Origin: Holophagales bacterium
GTDB taxonomy: Bacteria; Acidobacteriota; Thermoanaerobaculia; Multivoradales; Multivoraceae
Direction: 5' to 3'
Length of the DNA stretch: 64,000 bases
NCBI GenBank assembly: GCA_009845425.1
Contig: VXZQ01000014.1
Coordinates: 443,263-507,262, forward strand
In this document: positions 8,859 to 17,273 of the stretch, piece by piece
Layout of the letters: each line of letters opens with the position of its first letter
How positions within the stretch are numbered: the stretch's first letter is position 1
Translations under genes and position numbers: made by a program
Notes under the pieces: model-generated
The model's input: the letters and a program-made list of their open reading frames with translations, nothing else
Database searches by the model: none
What the model was told of the DNA's origin: nothing

Positions 8859-10205
8859 GTGCAAGCCTCAGTGATTCGCACCCTTGGCATCGTGCTGGGG
8901 TTGACGTTGACCGCGCCGGCGATGGCCGACGACTGGCCGCAGTGGCGGGGCGCCGACCGCTCCGGCGTATGGCATGAGGACGGCATTCTGGAGCGTTTCC
9001 CCGAGGGGGGCCTCCAGGCGGTGTGGCGGGTCCCCATCCGCGGCGGCTACTCGGGGCCGGTGGTGGCGGACGGCCGCGTCTTCGTGACCGACTGGCAGCG
9101 CGTTGAGGGAACACGCGCCATCATGGGCAAGGAACGCGTCCTGGCGCTCGACGAGGAGACCGGCGAGGAGCTCTGGAGTCACGAGTGGGACGTGAACTAC
9201 TCGGCGTTGCAGCAGAGCTACGCGATCGGTCCGCGTTCGACGCCCGCCGTCGATGGCAACACGCTCTACGTGATCGGCGCCGTCGGCCATCTGGTCGCGC
9301 TCGAAGCCGAGACCGGCGAGGTGAGCTGGAGCTACGACTCCGTGGAGCAGGGCAATGCCAGCATCACGATCTGGGGCTTCACGAGCTCGCCGCTCGTTCA
9401 CGGCGACCTCCTGATCCAGATCGTGGGCGCCGAACCGGACGGCAAGGTGATGGCCTTCAACAAGCACACGGGCGAAGAGGTCTGGAGGTCGCTGTCCTCG
9501 AACTGGGAGATGGGCTACGGACAGCCGATGATCTTTGATCGCGGCGGCGTCGAGCAGCTCATCATCTGGGAACCGCAGGCGGTCAACTCGCTGAATCCGG
9601 CAACCGGTGAGGTCTACTGGAGCGTTCCCTGGGAAGTCGCCTCGGGGATGACGGTGACCACCCCGGTGATCGACGGCGACCGGTTGCTCTTCAGTCAGTT
9701 CTACCGGGGTTCGCTGCTGCTCGAGTTCGACTCCGAGAAGCCCGAGGTGCGGGAACTGTGGCGCGGACAGAGCCGGAGCGAGATGCCGGAGGAGACGCAG
9801 GGACTCCACTCCCTGATCACGACGCCGATCCTCGAGGGCGACACGATCTACGGCGTCTGCAGCTACGGTCAGCTCCGGGGTCTCAACGCCACCGACGGCT
9901 CGCGGCTCTGGGAGAGCGACAAGATGACTCGCCAGGGCCGCTGGGGCGCGGCCTTCATGGTGAAGCACGGCGACCGCTGGTTCGTCAACAACGATCTCGG
10001 CGACCTGATCATCGCCCGCTTCTCACGGGAGGGCTACCAGGAGATTGATCGCACCAGGCTGATCGAACCGACGACGCGGTCCGGTTTCGGTCCGCGCAGG
10101 CTCTTTGACGCGATGGTCAACTGGACGCACCCGGCCTATGCCAACCGCCATGTCATTGCGAGGAACGACGAGGAGATCATCCGTGTCTCCCTGGCCGCCG
10201 AATAG
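8859..10205 (+). CDS. Exported PQQ-like beta-propeller protein
   Basis: This 448-aa protein starts with a signal peptide (hydrophobic core VIRTLGIVLGLTLTA, cleavage near AMA/DDW). It continues with the WPQWRG opening and repeated LDEETGEELW, LEAETGEVSWSYD and FNKHTGEEVW blades of the PQQ-like (outer membrane protein assembly BamB-like) propeller fold. I chose GTG 8859 because GCAGGAGG lies 8 bases before it; an upstream GTG would fall inside the glnA terminator. Propellers of this WxxWRG type are abundant in Acidobacteriota and Planctomycetes, with mostly unknown roles; no catalytic quinoprotein residues were identified. It is the first gene of a four-gene operon. Confidence 0.88.
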   Translation: MQASVIRTLGIVLGLTLTAPAMADDWPQWRGADRSGVWHEDGILERFPEGGLQAVWRVPIRGGYSGPVVADGRVFVTDWQRVEGTRAIMGKERVLALDEETGEELWSHEWDVNYSALQQSYAIGPRSTPAVDGNTLYVIGAVGHLVALEAETGEVSWSYDSVEQGNASITIWGFTSSPLVHGDLLIQIVGAEPDGKVMAFNKHTGEEVWRSLSSNWEMGYGQPMIFDRGGVEQLIIWEPQAVNSLNPATGEVYWSVPWEVASGMTVTTPVIDGDRLLFSQFYRGSLLLEFDSEKPEVRELWRGQSRSEMPEETQGLHSLITTPILEGDTIYGVCSYGQLRGLNATDGSRLWESDKMTRQGRWGAAFMVKHGDRWFVNNDLGDLIIARFSREGYQEIDRTRLIEPTTRSGFGPRRLFDAMVNWTHPAYANRHVIARNDEEIIRVSLAAE

Positions 10206-11466
10206 ATCTGCCCGGATCGGCCGCTGTGCCGCGCGCGGGGCCCTGCTGCTCGCCTTCGCGACCGTGCCGGCCGCCGGCCAGGGTCCGGCAGGCGAGCTGA
10301 TCTTTCCGCTGGAGCACTGGCACAACCACGGTTCCTCCGTCGTCGAACTCCCGAACGGCGACCTGCTCGCCGCCTGGTTCCATGGATCGGGCGAGCGCAG
10401 ATCGGACGACGTGCGGATCATGGGTGCCCGGCTGCGGGCCGGCGCGGCTTCCTGGAGCGAGCCGTTCCTGCTCGCGGACACTCCGGGCTTTCCCGACACG
10501 AACTGCACCCTGCTGCTCGAGCCGGTGAGCGCGGGCGGCCACCGGCTGTGGCTGTTCTGGCCGACGATCCAGGCGAATCTCTGGGAGAGCGCCCTGATGA
10601 AGGTCAAGGTCTCGACCGACTTCGACAGGCCCGGGCCGCCGGTGTGGCAGTGGCAGGACGTGCTCCACATGAAGCCGGGCGAGGGCTTTCACGACCTGGT
10701 GGCGGAGAGGACGGACGAGTACTTCCGGAGCCTGGGTTTCGCGGACGCCAGGGATCCGGCCCTGCCTGAGCGCTCTCGGGCCTGGGCGGCGCGCAACCTG
10801 GAGCAGGCTGCCGACAAGCTGACCCGGCGGCTCGGCTGGTTCACGCGCGCGCATCCGGTCGTCCTGGCGCTGCCCGAGGGCGGTCAGCGGCTGCTCCTGG
10901 GGCTCTACTCGGACGGCTTCAGCTTCGCTTCCGCCACGTACAGCGACGACGGCGGCCACACCTGGACGATGAGCGAGCCGATCATCGGCGGCGGCAACAT
11001 CCAGCCCACGTTCGCGCTCCGCGACGACGGCACGCTGCTCGCCTTCATGCGCGACAACGGCCCGCCGCCGAAGCGGGCTCACGTTGCCGAGTCGTCCGAT
11101 CTGGGCGCCACGTGGACGATCGCCCGCGACCATCCCGACCTGGTCGAGACCGGTGCCGGGCTCGAGGTCCTGAGGCTCGCGAGCGGCCGCTGGATCGTCG
11201 TCCACAACGACATTCCCGACGGTCGTTACCAGCTCGCGGTCTCCGTCTCAGAGGACGAGGGCACGACCTTCAGGCGGCGGCGCTACATCGAGCGCGAGGA
11301 GCAGGGCGTCGGCCGCTACCACTACCCGTCCGTCATCCAGGCACGGGACGGCCGCATCCACGTGACCTACAGCTACCACGTTGCCGGTGCGCTCGACGAC
11401 GGTGGTCAGGGCAAGAGCATCAAGCACGTGAGCTTCGATGAAGCCTGGCTGCTCGGCAACGACTGA
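10183..11466 (+). CDS. Exported sialidase-like (BNR/Asp-box) propeller protein
   Basis: This 427-aa protein begins with a signal peptide (core GALLLAFATVPAAGQG). It carries Asp-box repeats of the sialidase superfamily: SDDGGHTWTMS, SSDLGATWTIA and SEDEGTTFRRR. The start FPLEHWHNHGSSVVELPNGDLLAAWF is typical of the exo-alpha-sialidase-like group found beside sulfatases and PQQ propellers. GTG 10183 is preferred over 10105: AGGAG lies 8 bases upstream and the signal peptide then begins properly. It overlaps the previous gene by 23 bases. It may be a glycoside hydrolase, but sialic acid specificity is not shown by the sequence. Confidence 0.85.
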   Translation: MSPWPPNRSARIGRCAARGALLLAFATVPAAGQGPAGELIFPLEHWHNHGSSVVELPNGDLLAAWFHGSGERRSDDVRIMGARLRAGAASWSEPFLLADTPGFPDTNCTLLLEPVSAGGHRLWLFWPTIQANLWESALMKVKVSTDFDRPGPPVWQWQDVLHMKPGEGFHDLVAERTDEYFRSLGFADARDPALPERSRAWAARNLEQAADKLTRRLGWFTRAHPVVLALPEGGQRLLLGLYSDGFSFASATYSDDGGHTWTMSEPIIGGGNIQPTFALRDDGTLLAFMRDNGPPPKRAHVAESSDLGATWTIARDHPDLVETGAGLEVLRLASGRWIVVHNDIPDGRYQLAVSVSEDEGTTFRRRRYIEREEQGVGRYHYPSVIQARDGRIHVTYSYHVAGALDDGGQGKSIKHVSFDEAWLLGND

Positions 11467-11479
11467 GAGAGGAAACCCC

Positions 11480-12826
11480 ATGCGTCAACGACGAATCTTC
11501 ACTGTCATTCTCGCGGCTTCACTCGGCTGCGTTCTGTTCGCGGCCTGCGCGCCCCAGGAATCGGGTGGCGCGGCCGGCGCCGGCGAGACCTTCGCCGGCC
11601 TTCCGCGCGTCGCGCCCGAGACCGCCGGCATGTCGAGCGAACGGCTCGACCGCATCCGGCCGGCCTTCGAGAGCTACGTGACGGACGGCAAGCTGTCCGG
11701 TGTGGTTACCGTGGTCAGCCGCGGCGGTCAGGTCGTTCACGTCGAAGCCAGCGGCCACCAGGACGTCGAAGCGGGCGAACCGATGGCCGAGGACACGATC
11801 TTCCGCATGTACTCGATGACCAAGCCGGTCGCCTCGGCGGCGCTGATGATCCTCTGGGAGGAGGGCCACTTCCTGCTATCGACGCCGCTGGCGCAGGTCC
11901 TTCCCGAGTTCGCCGACACGCAGGTCTACGTCTCTGGCGAGGGCGACGACATGGAGACCGAAACGCCGCGGCGCCCGATCGTCATCCGCGACCTGATGAC
12001 CCACACCTCCGGGCTGACGTACACGTTCATCCCCAGTCCGGTCGCCGCCAGCTACGCGGCCGCGGGACTCGAGGGCTCGGCGGACGCCGTGCCGCACGAC
12101 GACCTGGAGCACTACGTGCAGGAGTTGGCGAAGCAGCCCCTGCTGGCTCATCCCGGCACCGCCTGGAACTACAGCGTCGGCCTCGAGGTCGCGGGCCGCG
12201 TGGTCGAGGTCGTCTCCGGGCAGAGCTTCCGGGACTTCCTGAAGGAGCGCATCTTCGACCCGCTGGGCATGGTCGACACGGATTTCTACGTCCCGGACGA
12301 GAAGCTCGACCGTCTGGCCGTGAACTACGCGCCGACGCCGGAGGGCGGCATCGTCGTCTTCGACGATCCCGAGACCAGCGCTTACCGCAAGCCGCCGAAG
12401 GTCGAGATGGGCGGTTCCGGCCTGGTCGCCACCGCCGGCGACTACCTGCGCTTCGCCCAGATGCTGGCGAACGGCGGCGAGCTCGACGGGGTGCGGATCC
12501 TGGGGACGCAGACGGTGGCCCTGATGACGGACAACCACCTGGGGTCGGCCTACGGGCCATCACCCATGTCGAGCCTCAACCTCGACATGGGGATGAGCGA
12601 GGGGATGGGCTACGGCCTGGGCGGCTACTCGATCACCGACACCGGGCTGACCGGTCTGCCGGCCTCGCCCGGCACGTACGGCTGGGGCGGCGCCGCTTCG
12701 ACCGACTTCCTCGTCGACACCGAGGAGGACCTCGTCGCCATGGTGCTGACCCAGTTGCTGCCCACCGGCACCTATCCGCTGCGTCCGACGATGGAAGTGC
12801 TGACCTACCAGGCGATCGTGGAGTAG
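11480..12826 (+). CDS. Serine hydrolase lipoprotein, beta-lactamase class C / esterase family
   Basis: This 448-aa protein has a lipoprotein signal peptide with lipobox LFAAC. The penicillin-binding-like serine hydrolase fold is marked by S112-M-T-K115 (catalytic Ser and Lys in MYSMTKPVASAAL), the Tyr motif around Tyr231 (NYSVGLEVAG) and the third motif GWGGAAS in place of KTG. Such proteins are mostly esterases, transesterases or D-amino-acid peptidases rather than true beta-lactamases. ATG 11480 follows GAGAGGAAA. It lies 13 bases after the sialidase-like gene, in the same operon. Membrane-anchored and periplasmic by prediction. Confidence 0.9.
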   Translation: MRQRRIFTVILAASLGCVLFAACAPQESGGAAGAGETFAGLPRVAPETAGMSSERLDRIRPAFESYVTDGKLSGVVTVVSRGGQVVHVEASGHQDVEAGEPMAEDTIFRMYSMTKPVASAALMILWEEGHFLLSTPLAQVLPEFADTQVYVSGEGDDMETETPRRPIVIRDLMTHTSGLTYTFIPSPVAASYAAAGLEGSADAVPHDDLEHYVQELAKQPLLAHPGTAWNYSVGLEVAGRVVEVVSGQSFRDFLKERIFDPLGMVDTDFYVPDEKLDRLAVNYAPTPEGGIVVFDDPETSAYRKPPKVEMGGSGLVATAGDYLRFAQMLANGGELDGVRILGTQTVALMTDNHLGSAYGPSPMSSLNLDMGMSEGMGYGLGGYSITDTGLTGLPASPGTYGWGGAASTDFLVDTEEDLVAMVLTQLLPTGTYPLRPTMEVLTYQAIVE

Positions 12827-12836
12827 GCGCGAGAAG

Positions 12837-13667
12837 ATGAAGATGCGCAAGCTCAGGGCCGCGGGTCTCGGCGCCGCGTCGCTGCTGATCCTGGCCGGAG
12901 CGTCTCTCGCCCAGGAACGTGGCTTCTACGCCGGCTACACCGTCTCGGCCGAGCAGTTCGACGCCACCTTCTCGAAGAGCGTCGACAACACGGATCCGGA
13001 CACCCTGGTGCCCGAGCCGCGGCGCGGCATGGTCTTCCACGACCAGGACTCCGCCGACACGGTCGATATCGCGGCCGGCTTCGTCGTCGGCTACCGCACG
13101 GCCCCCGGCGACGGCGACGCGTACCTCAGTACGGAACTCGACGTCATGTTCCACAGCGGCGAGCCGGACGGCCGGCTTGCCGGCGTGGGCACGTCGCCCG
13201 ACCGCAAGCAACTGGGCGAGAGCTGGCCGGATGCGTGGTCCCTCGACAAGAAGCGCAGCTATGGTCTGACCCTGCGGCTCGGCTTCCTGCCGGATTCGCT
13301 CCGGTCCCGCGACATGAGCGTCTACCTGCTCGGCGGCGTTCGGCTCTTCAAGTCGCGCTTCAGCACGACCTTCGAAGGGTGCCTGAACGCGGACCCGTGT
13401 TCGCCGTCCGAGTTCGTCTCGGGTACCGATGGCCGCGACGTGGATCCGGTCGCCACCACCTGGGGCCTCGGCCTGGAGAAGCGGTTCGGCAGCGGCGAGT
13501 ACGCCCGCCGGATCGCGCTCCGCTTCGAGGCGACCTACAGCGAGTATGGAGACGAGTCCTGGGTCGCCGACTTCCCGGACGTCCGGGTCACCGTGCCGTC
13601 GACGGTGGAGGCGGAGGGGATCGGCGTGACGGTCAGCATGGTACGACTGTTCGGCGCCGCGGACTAG
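12837..13667 (+). CDS. Exported protein, candidate outer-membrane beta-barrel
   Basis: This 276-aa protein has a clear signal peptide ending ASLAQ. What follows alternates polar and aromatic/hydrophobic residues, with several stretches that could be strands (FYAGYTVSAEQF, DIAAGFVVGYRT, SYGLTLRLGFLP, MSVYLLGGVRLF, RIALRFEATYSEYG) and a C-terminal VSMVRLFG. This fits a small OmpA/OMP_b-brl-like barrel. Two cysteines (CLNADPC) lie in a predicted loop. ATG 12837 and 12843 are both possible starts. It is the last gene of the operon beginning at 8859. No specific family was recognised. Confidence 0.7.
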   Translation: MKMRKLRAAGLGAASLLILAGASLAQERGFYAGYTVSAEQFDATFSKSVDNTDPDTLVPEPRRGMVFHDQDSADTVDIAAGFVVGYRTAPGDGDAYLSTELDVMFHSGEPDGRLAGVGTSPDRKQLGESWPDAWSLDKKRSYGLTLRLGFLPDSLRSRDMSVYLLGGVRLFKSRFSTTFEGCLNADPCSPSEFVSGTDGRDVDPVATTWGLGLEKRFGSGEYARRIALRFEATYSEYGDESWVADFPDVRVTVPSTVEAEGIGVTVSMVRLFGAAD

Positions 13668-13676
13668 GGCGTCCCC

Positions 13677-14729
13677 TCAGCCGTACATCACCGCCGCGGC
13701 CTCTTCACGCAGCGCCGTTGGATTCCCCAGCATCTGCCGGTCGTAGCCGGCGCGCTTGTAGAAGATGTGCATGTCGCACTCGTGGGTGAAGCCCATGCCG
13801 CCGAAGACCTGGGTGGTCATCGTCACGGCGTTGCTGGCGACGTCGGTGGCGTGAGCCTTCAACAGGGGGGCGAGGTGGTCGATCTCGTCGGAGCCGCCGT
13901 CCCAGGCGTCGGCGGCGTGCCAGAGCAGGGACTGGACCGGATCGACTTCGGCCAGGACCTCGGCGCAGATGTGCTTGACGGCCTGGAAGGAGCCGATGAT
14001 GCGGTCGAACTGCTTTCGCTCCCTGGCGTACTCGACCGAGATGTGAAGGCCCTTCTGGGCGGCGCCGAGGGCGTCGGCGGCGAGGGCGATCTGGGCCGCC
14101 TGGACGGCGCGGCGGGTGTTCTCGGCGCTGCCGCCGAGGCTCTCGGCCGCTCCCAGGTCGATGCCGGAAAAGGTGACCTCGGCGACTCGACGGGTGTCGT
14201 CGACGGTCTCGAGCGGTGTGATGCCGATGCCGGAGACCGAAGCGTCGACCAGGTAGAGGCTGCCCGACGTCTCGAGCAGGAAGGCATCGGACCATGCCGC
14301 ATCGGGGACGTAGAGGACGGTACCCTCGATCCGTCCGTCGTCGACCGGCGCCTCGAGGATCGGAGTGATCAGCAAGCTGCCCTCGGCGATCCCTTTGAGC
14401 AGGGTACTCTTCCGATCTCCGGCGTCTGCGCCGGCGAGCATCAGCGGCGCCAGCACGTAGGCTGAGTGGAAGTTGACGGGTGCCGCGGCCCGGCCGAGCT
14501 CCTGCGCGGCGATCGCTGCCTCCTGCATTCCGAGTTCCGAACCGCCGAGGTCCATGTCGATCAGGAGCCCCGTGATCCCCTGGTCGCCGAGCTGGCCGTG
14601 AATCGCCTCGTCGCGGCCCGACTCGGAGTCCATCACGCGGCGGACCCGCTCGATGCCCACGTCCTGGGCAAGAAAACGGGCGATCGAGTCTCGGAGCAGC
14701 TCCTGCGGCTGCGTCAGTCCAAAGTCCAT
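13677..14729 (-). CDS. Acyl-CoA dehydrogenase, small subunit-like partner
   Basis: This 350-aa member of the acyl-CoA dehydrogenase family begins MDFGLTQPQELLRDSIARFL and has the C-terminal helical domain with YARERKQFDRIIGSFQAVKH and FGGMGFTHECDMHIFYKRA. The middle domain is poorly conserved and lacks the usual FAD/substrate motif seen in its neighbour (SEPGSGSDLASL). It is 34 bases downstream of the second acyl-CoA dehydrogenase gene. A degenerate short copy beside a full copy is the pattern of the alpha2-beta2 heteromeric enzymes known from sterol side-chain degradation. The substrate is not evident here. Confidence 0.9.
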   Translation of the reverse strand: MDFGLTQPQELLRDSIARFLAQDVGIERVRRVMDSESGRDEAIHGQLGDQGITGLLIDMDLGGSELGMQEAAIAAQELGRAAAPVNFHSAYVLAPLMLAGADAGDRKSTLLKGIAEGSLLITPILEAPVDDGRIEGTVLYVPDAAWSDAFLLETSGSLYLVDASVSGIGITPLETVDDTRRVAEVTFSGIDLGAAESLGGSAENTRRAVQAAQIALAADALGAAQKGLHISVEYARERKQFDRIIGSFQAVKHICAEVLAEVDPVQSLLWHAADAWDGGSDEIDHLAPLLKAHATDVASNAVTMTTQVFGGMGFTHECDMHIFYKRAGYDRQMLGNPTALREEAAAVMYG

Positions 14730-14763
14730 GCTGGACTCCTTCTCTCTAGGGGACCGTGCGGGG

Positions 14764-15957
14764 TCAGGCCGCTGCCGGCTTCGGCTCCCGCGGAAGGCCG
14801 AGGCCCCGCTCGCCGATGATGTTCTTCTGGATCTGGGCGGTGCCGCCGCCGATGATCAGGCCGAGCGCGTACATGTAGTTGCGTTGCCAGTTGCCGTAGT
14901 CGCGCACATGCTTGGAACCGCGCTTCAGGACCCCGCGCTCGGCCATTCCGTCGATGGCGAGCGCGCAGATGTCGTAGTTCAACTGGCAGTTGTTCAGCTT
15001 GACGATCAGACCGCCGGCGCCCGAATCGCGCTTCTTCAGCATGTCGGTCAGCAGGCGCAACTGGTGGTACTTCATCGCCTGCACCCTGCCTTCGAGCTTC
15101 AGCAGGCGGTCACGGTAGACGGGGGATTCGATCAGGCCGGTTTCGCGCAGGATGTCCACGCAGCCGTCGAAGTAGTTCTCCGTCGCGTTCGAGCGGCCGA
15201 GCATGTTCCGCTCGTAGCGCAGCGTGTAGGTGCCGACCTCCCAGCCCTGGCCGGGGCGACCGACGACGTTCGTCGCCGGCACGCGCACGTCGGTGAAGAA
15301 GACCTCGTTGAAGGAGGCGTCGCCGGTCATCGTCATCAGCGGCCGGATGTCGATGCCGGGCGTGTCCATCGACAGGACGATGTAGCTGATGCCTCCGTGC
15401 TTCCCGGCGTCGGCCTCGGTGCGGATCAGGGCGAACATCATGTCGGCTTCGCGGGCGCCGCTGGTCCAGATCTTCTGGCCGTTGATCACGTACTCGTCGC
15501 CGTCGAGCACCGCGGAAGTGCGCAGCGACGCCAGGTCCGAGCCGGATCCCGGCTCGCTGTACCCCTGGCACCAGATCAGTTCGCCGCGCATCGTGGGCCG
15601 GATCAGCTCCTGCTTCTGGTCCTCGCGACCGAAGTGCAGCAGCGTCGGGACGAACATGCCGGTACCCTGGCTTTCCATCCCGAGGGAGATCCCGGCGCTC
15701 TGGAACTCCTCCTCGATCACCAGGCTCGCGAGGGCGTCGGGCTCGTGGCCGGCGCCGCCGTAGCGCTTCGGGATCGTGCGGCCCGCGTAGCCGGCATCGA
15801 AGAGCCGCTTCTGCCACTCCAGGGTTCTTTCGCGGACTTGCGACGCGTCACCGCCGAAGCCGGGGCCGGCCGGGACGGCAACGTCCTCGTTGGCGGTGAG
15901 GAAGGCGCGGACCTCCTCGCGGAGGGAGTCGTATTCGGAGCCGATCGAGGTGTCCAT
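14764..15957 (-). CDS. Acyl-CoA dehydrogenase, full-length partner
   Basis: This 397-aa flavoprotein dehydrogenase oxidises acyl-CoA to 2-enoyl-CoA. N-terminal, middle and C-terminal domains are all present: IPKRYGGAGHEPDALASLVIEEEF, then GYSEPGSGSDLASLRTSA and GQKIWTSGAREADMMFALIRT, then a C-terminal helical bundle. I chose ATG 15957; the frame stays open to 16428 but upstream residues are non-conserved. Upstream on the coding strand a TAGAGT hexamer lies only 10 bases before ATG, and no Shine-Dalgarno is seen. It is the first gene of the two-gene operon. Confidence 0.93.
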   Translation of the reverse strand: MDTSIGSEYDSLREEVRAFLTANEDVAVPAGPGFGGDASQVRERTLEWQKRLFDAGYAGRTIPKRYGGAGHEPDALASLVIEEEFQSAGISLGMESQGTGMFVPTLLHFGREDQKQELIRPTMRGELIWCQGYSEPGSGSDLASLRTSAVLDGDEYVINGQKIWTSGAREADMMFALIRTEADAGKHGGISYIVLSMDTPGIDIRPLMTMTGDASFNEVFFTDVRVPATNVVGRPGQGWEVGTYTLRYERNMLGRSNATENYFDGCVDILRETGLIESPVYRDRLLKLEGRVQAMKYHQLRLLTDMLKKRDSGAGGLIVKLNNCQLNYDICALAIDGMAERGVLKRGSKHVRDYGNWQRNYMYALGLIIGGGTAQIQKNIIGERGLGLPREPKPAAA

Positions 15958-16075
15958 GGTGGGCGCGACTCTATCCTGCGCGGGGACCTTCGTCAGCGCG
16001 CCCGGGCGTTCGGAGTAAGCTGTCGGGTTCGACACTCCGTCGAAGGACAACCTCGGGAAGGGTGGCGACGACAAG

Positions 16076-17254
16076 ATGGGCGACGACGCGGTGGAAGAAG
16101 GGCTGGCGACAGAGAGCGAGGACGCCGGCGCAGCGGGACACTCGAGCCGCGATGCCGTGCGTCTCGAGCAATTGCGGCAGGCCGCGGCTTCGTCCGGCGC
16201 CGACGCCGTGGTGCTGACGCCGGGAGCTACGTTGAGATGGCTCCTGGGCCACCACTTCGACGGGCACGAGCGGCTCTTCCTGCTCGTCGTGCCGACCGCC
16301 GACGCTCCCGTGGCCATCGTGCCCGCGCTGGAGGAGGCGAACTTCCGGAGCGTCGCGCCGGCGGTCGAGTCGGTGCATCTTTGGGACGACGCGGATGGTC
16401 CGGAGAAGGCCGCGGCCGCGGCCTTCAAGGATCTCGGGAAGGCGTCGCGGGTGGCGGTGGAACCCCTCAGCCTGCGCTACATGGAGGCCCAGCATCTGGC
16501 CCGCGAGCTGCCGAAGGCGAAGCTCGAAAGCGCCGAGTCGATCGTGAGCGAACTCCGACTCAGGAAGAGCGACGAGGAGGCGAAAGCGATCCAGCAGGCG
16601 TCGAAGATCGCCGAGGCGGCGCTCGAGTTCACGCTGCGGGACGTCAAGCCGGGACGCACCGAGCGCGAGATCGCGGCCAAGCTCTCGAGTGAGCTGCTGC
16701 GCCGCGGCGGCGGCGGCATCTCTTTCGGCCCGATCGTCCTCAGCGGCCCGAAGAGCGCGCTGCCCCATGGAGTGCCCGACGAGCGGAAGATGGAGGAGGG
16801 CGAGTTCCTGCTGATCGACTTCGGAACGTCGTTCGATGGGTACCACTGCGACATCACCCGGACGTTCGTGGTCAGCGGCTCGCCGACCGACCGCATGCGG
16901 GAGGTGTACGAGGCCGTGCTGCAGGCGAACATCCGCGGAGTGGCGGCGTCACGTCCCGGCGTCACCTACGACTACGTCCACAAGAACTGCCAGGCGAACC
17001 TGGGGGCCGCGCGCTTCAAGGAGTTCATGACCCATCGAACCGGGCACGGCCTGGGCCTCGAGATCCACGAACCGCCGTCCGTGATGGCGGGCAACACCGA
17101 CGTTGTCGAGGAGGGGGCGGTGTTCACCATCGAACCGGGCCTCTACCTCGAAGGCTGGGGTGGCGTGCGGATCGAGGACAACGTCCGCGTCACCGCGGAG
17201 GGCTGCGAGCTGCTCACGTCGTCGCCGAGGGAGCTGCGGATCCTCGGCGCCTGA
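16076..17254 (+). CDS. M24 metallopeptidase, Xaa-Pro aminopeptidase/prolidase family
   Basis: This 392-aa protein has a creatinase-type N-terminal domain (about residues 30-150) and a pita-bread catalytic domain. All five metal ligands of the family are visible: Asp in LLIDFGTSFDG, Asp in CDITRTFVV, His in HRTGHGLGLEIHE, Glu in FTIEPGLY, Glu in VRIEDNV. It should cleave N-terminal residues before proline, or Xaa-Pro dipeptides, in the cytoplasm. AAGGGTGG upstream of ATG is a fair ribosome site. It converges on the TonB receptor gene with 19 bases between stops. Confidence 0.94.
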   Translation: MGDDAVEEGLATESEDAGAAGHSSRDAVRLEQLRQAAASSGADAVVLTPGATLRWLLGHHFDGHERLFLLVVPTADAPVAIVPALEEANFRSVAPAVESVHLWDDADGPEKAAAAAFKDLGKASRVAVEPLSLRYMEAQHLARELPKAKLESAESIVSELRLRKSDEEAKAIQQASKIAEAALEFTLRDVKPGRTEREIAAKLSSELLRRGGGGISFGPIVLSGPKSALPHGVPDERKMEEGEFLLIDFGTSFDGYHCDITRTFVVSGSPTDRMREVYEAVLQANIRGVAASRPGVTYDYVHKNCQANLGAARFKEFMTHRTGHGLGLEIHEPPSVMAGNTDVVEEGAVFTIEPGLYLEGWGGVRIEDNVRVTAEGCELLTSSPRELRILGA

Positions 17255-17273
17255 GCCCTCGGAGGTTGCCCCC

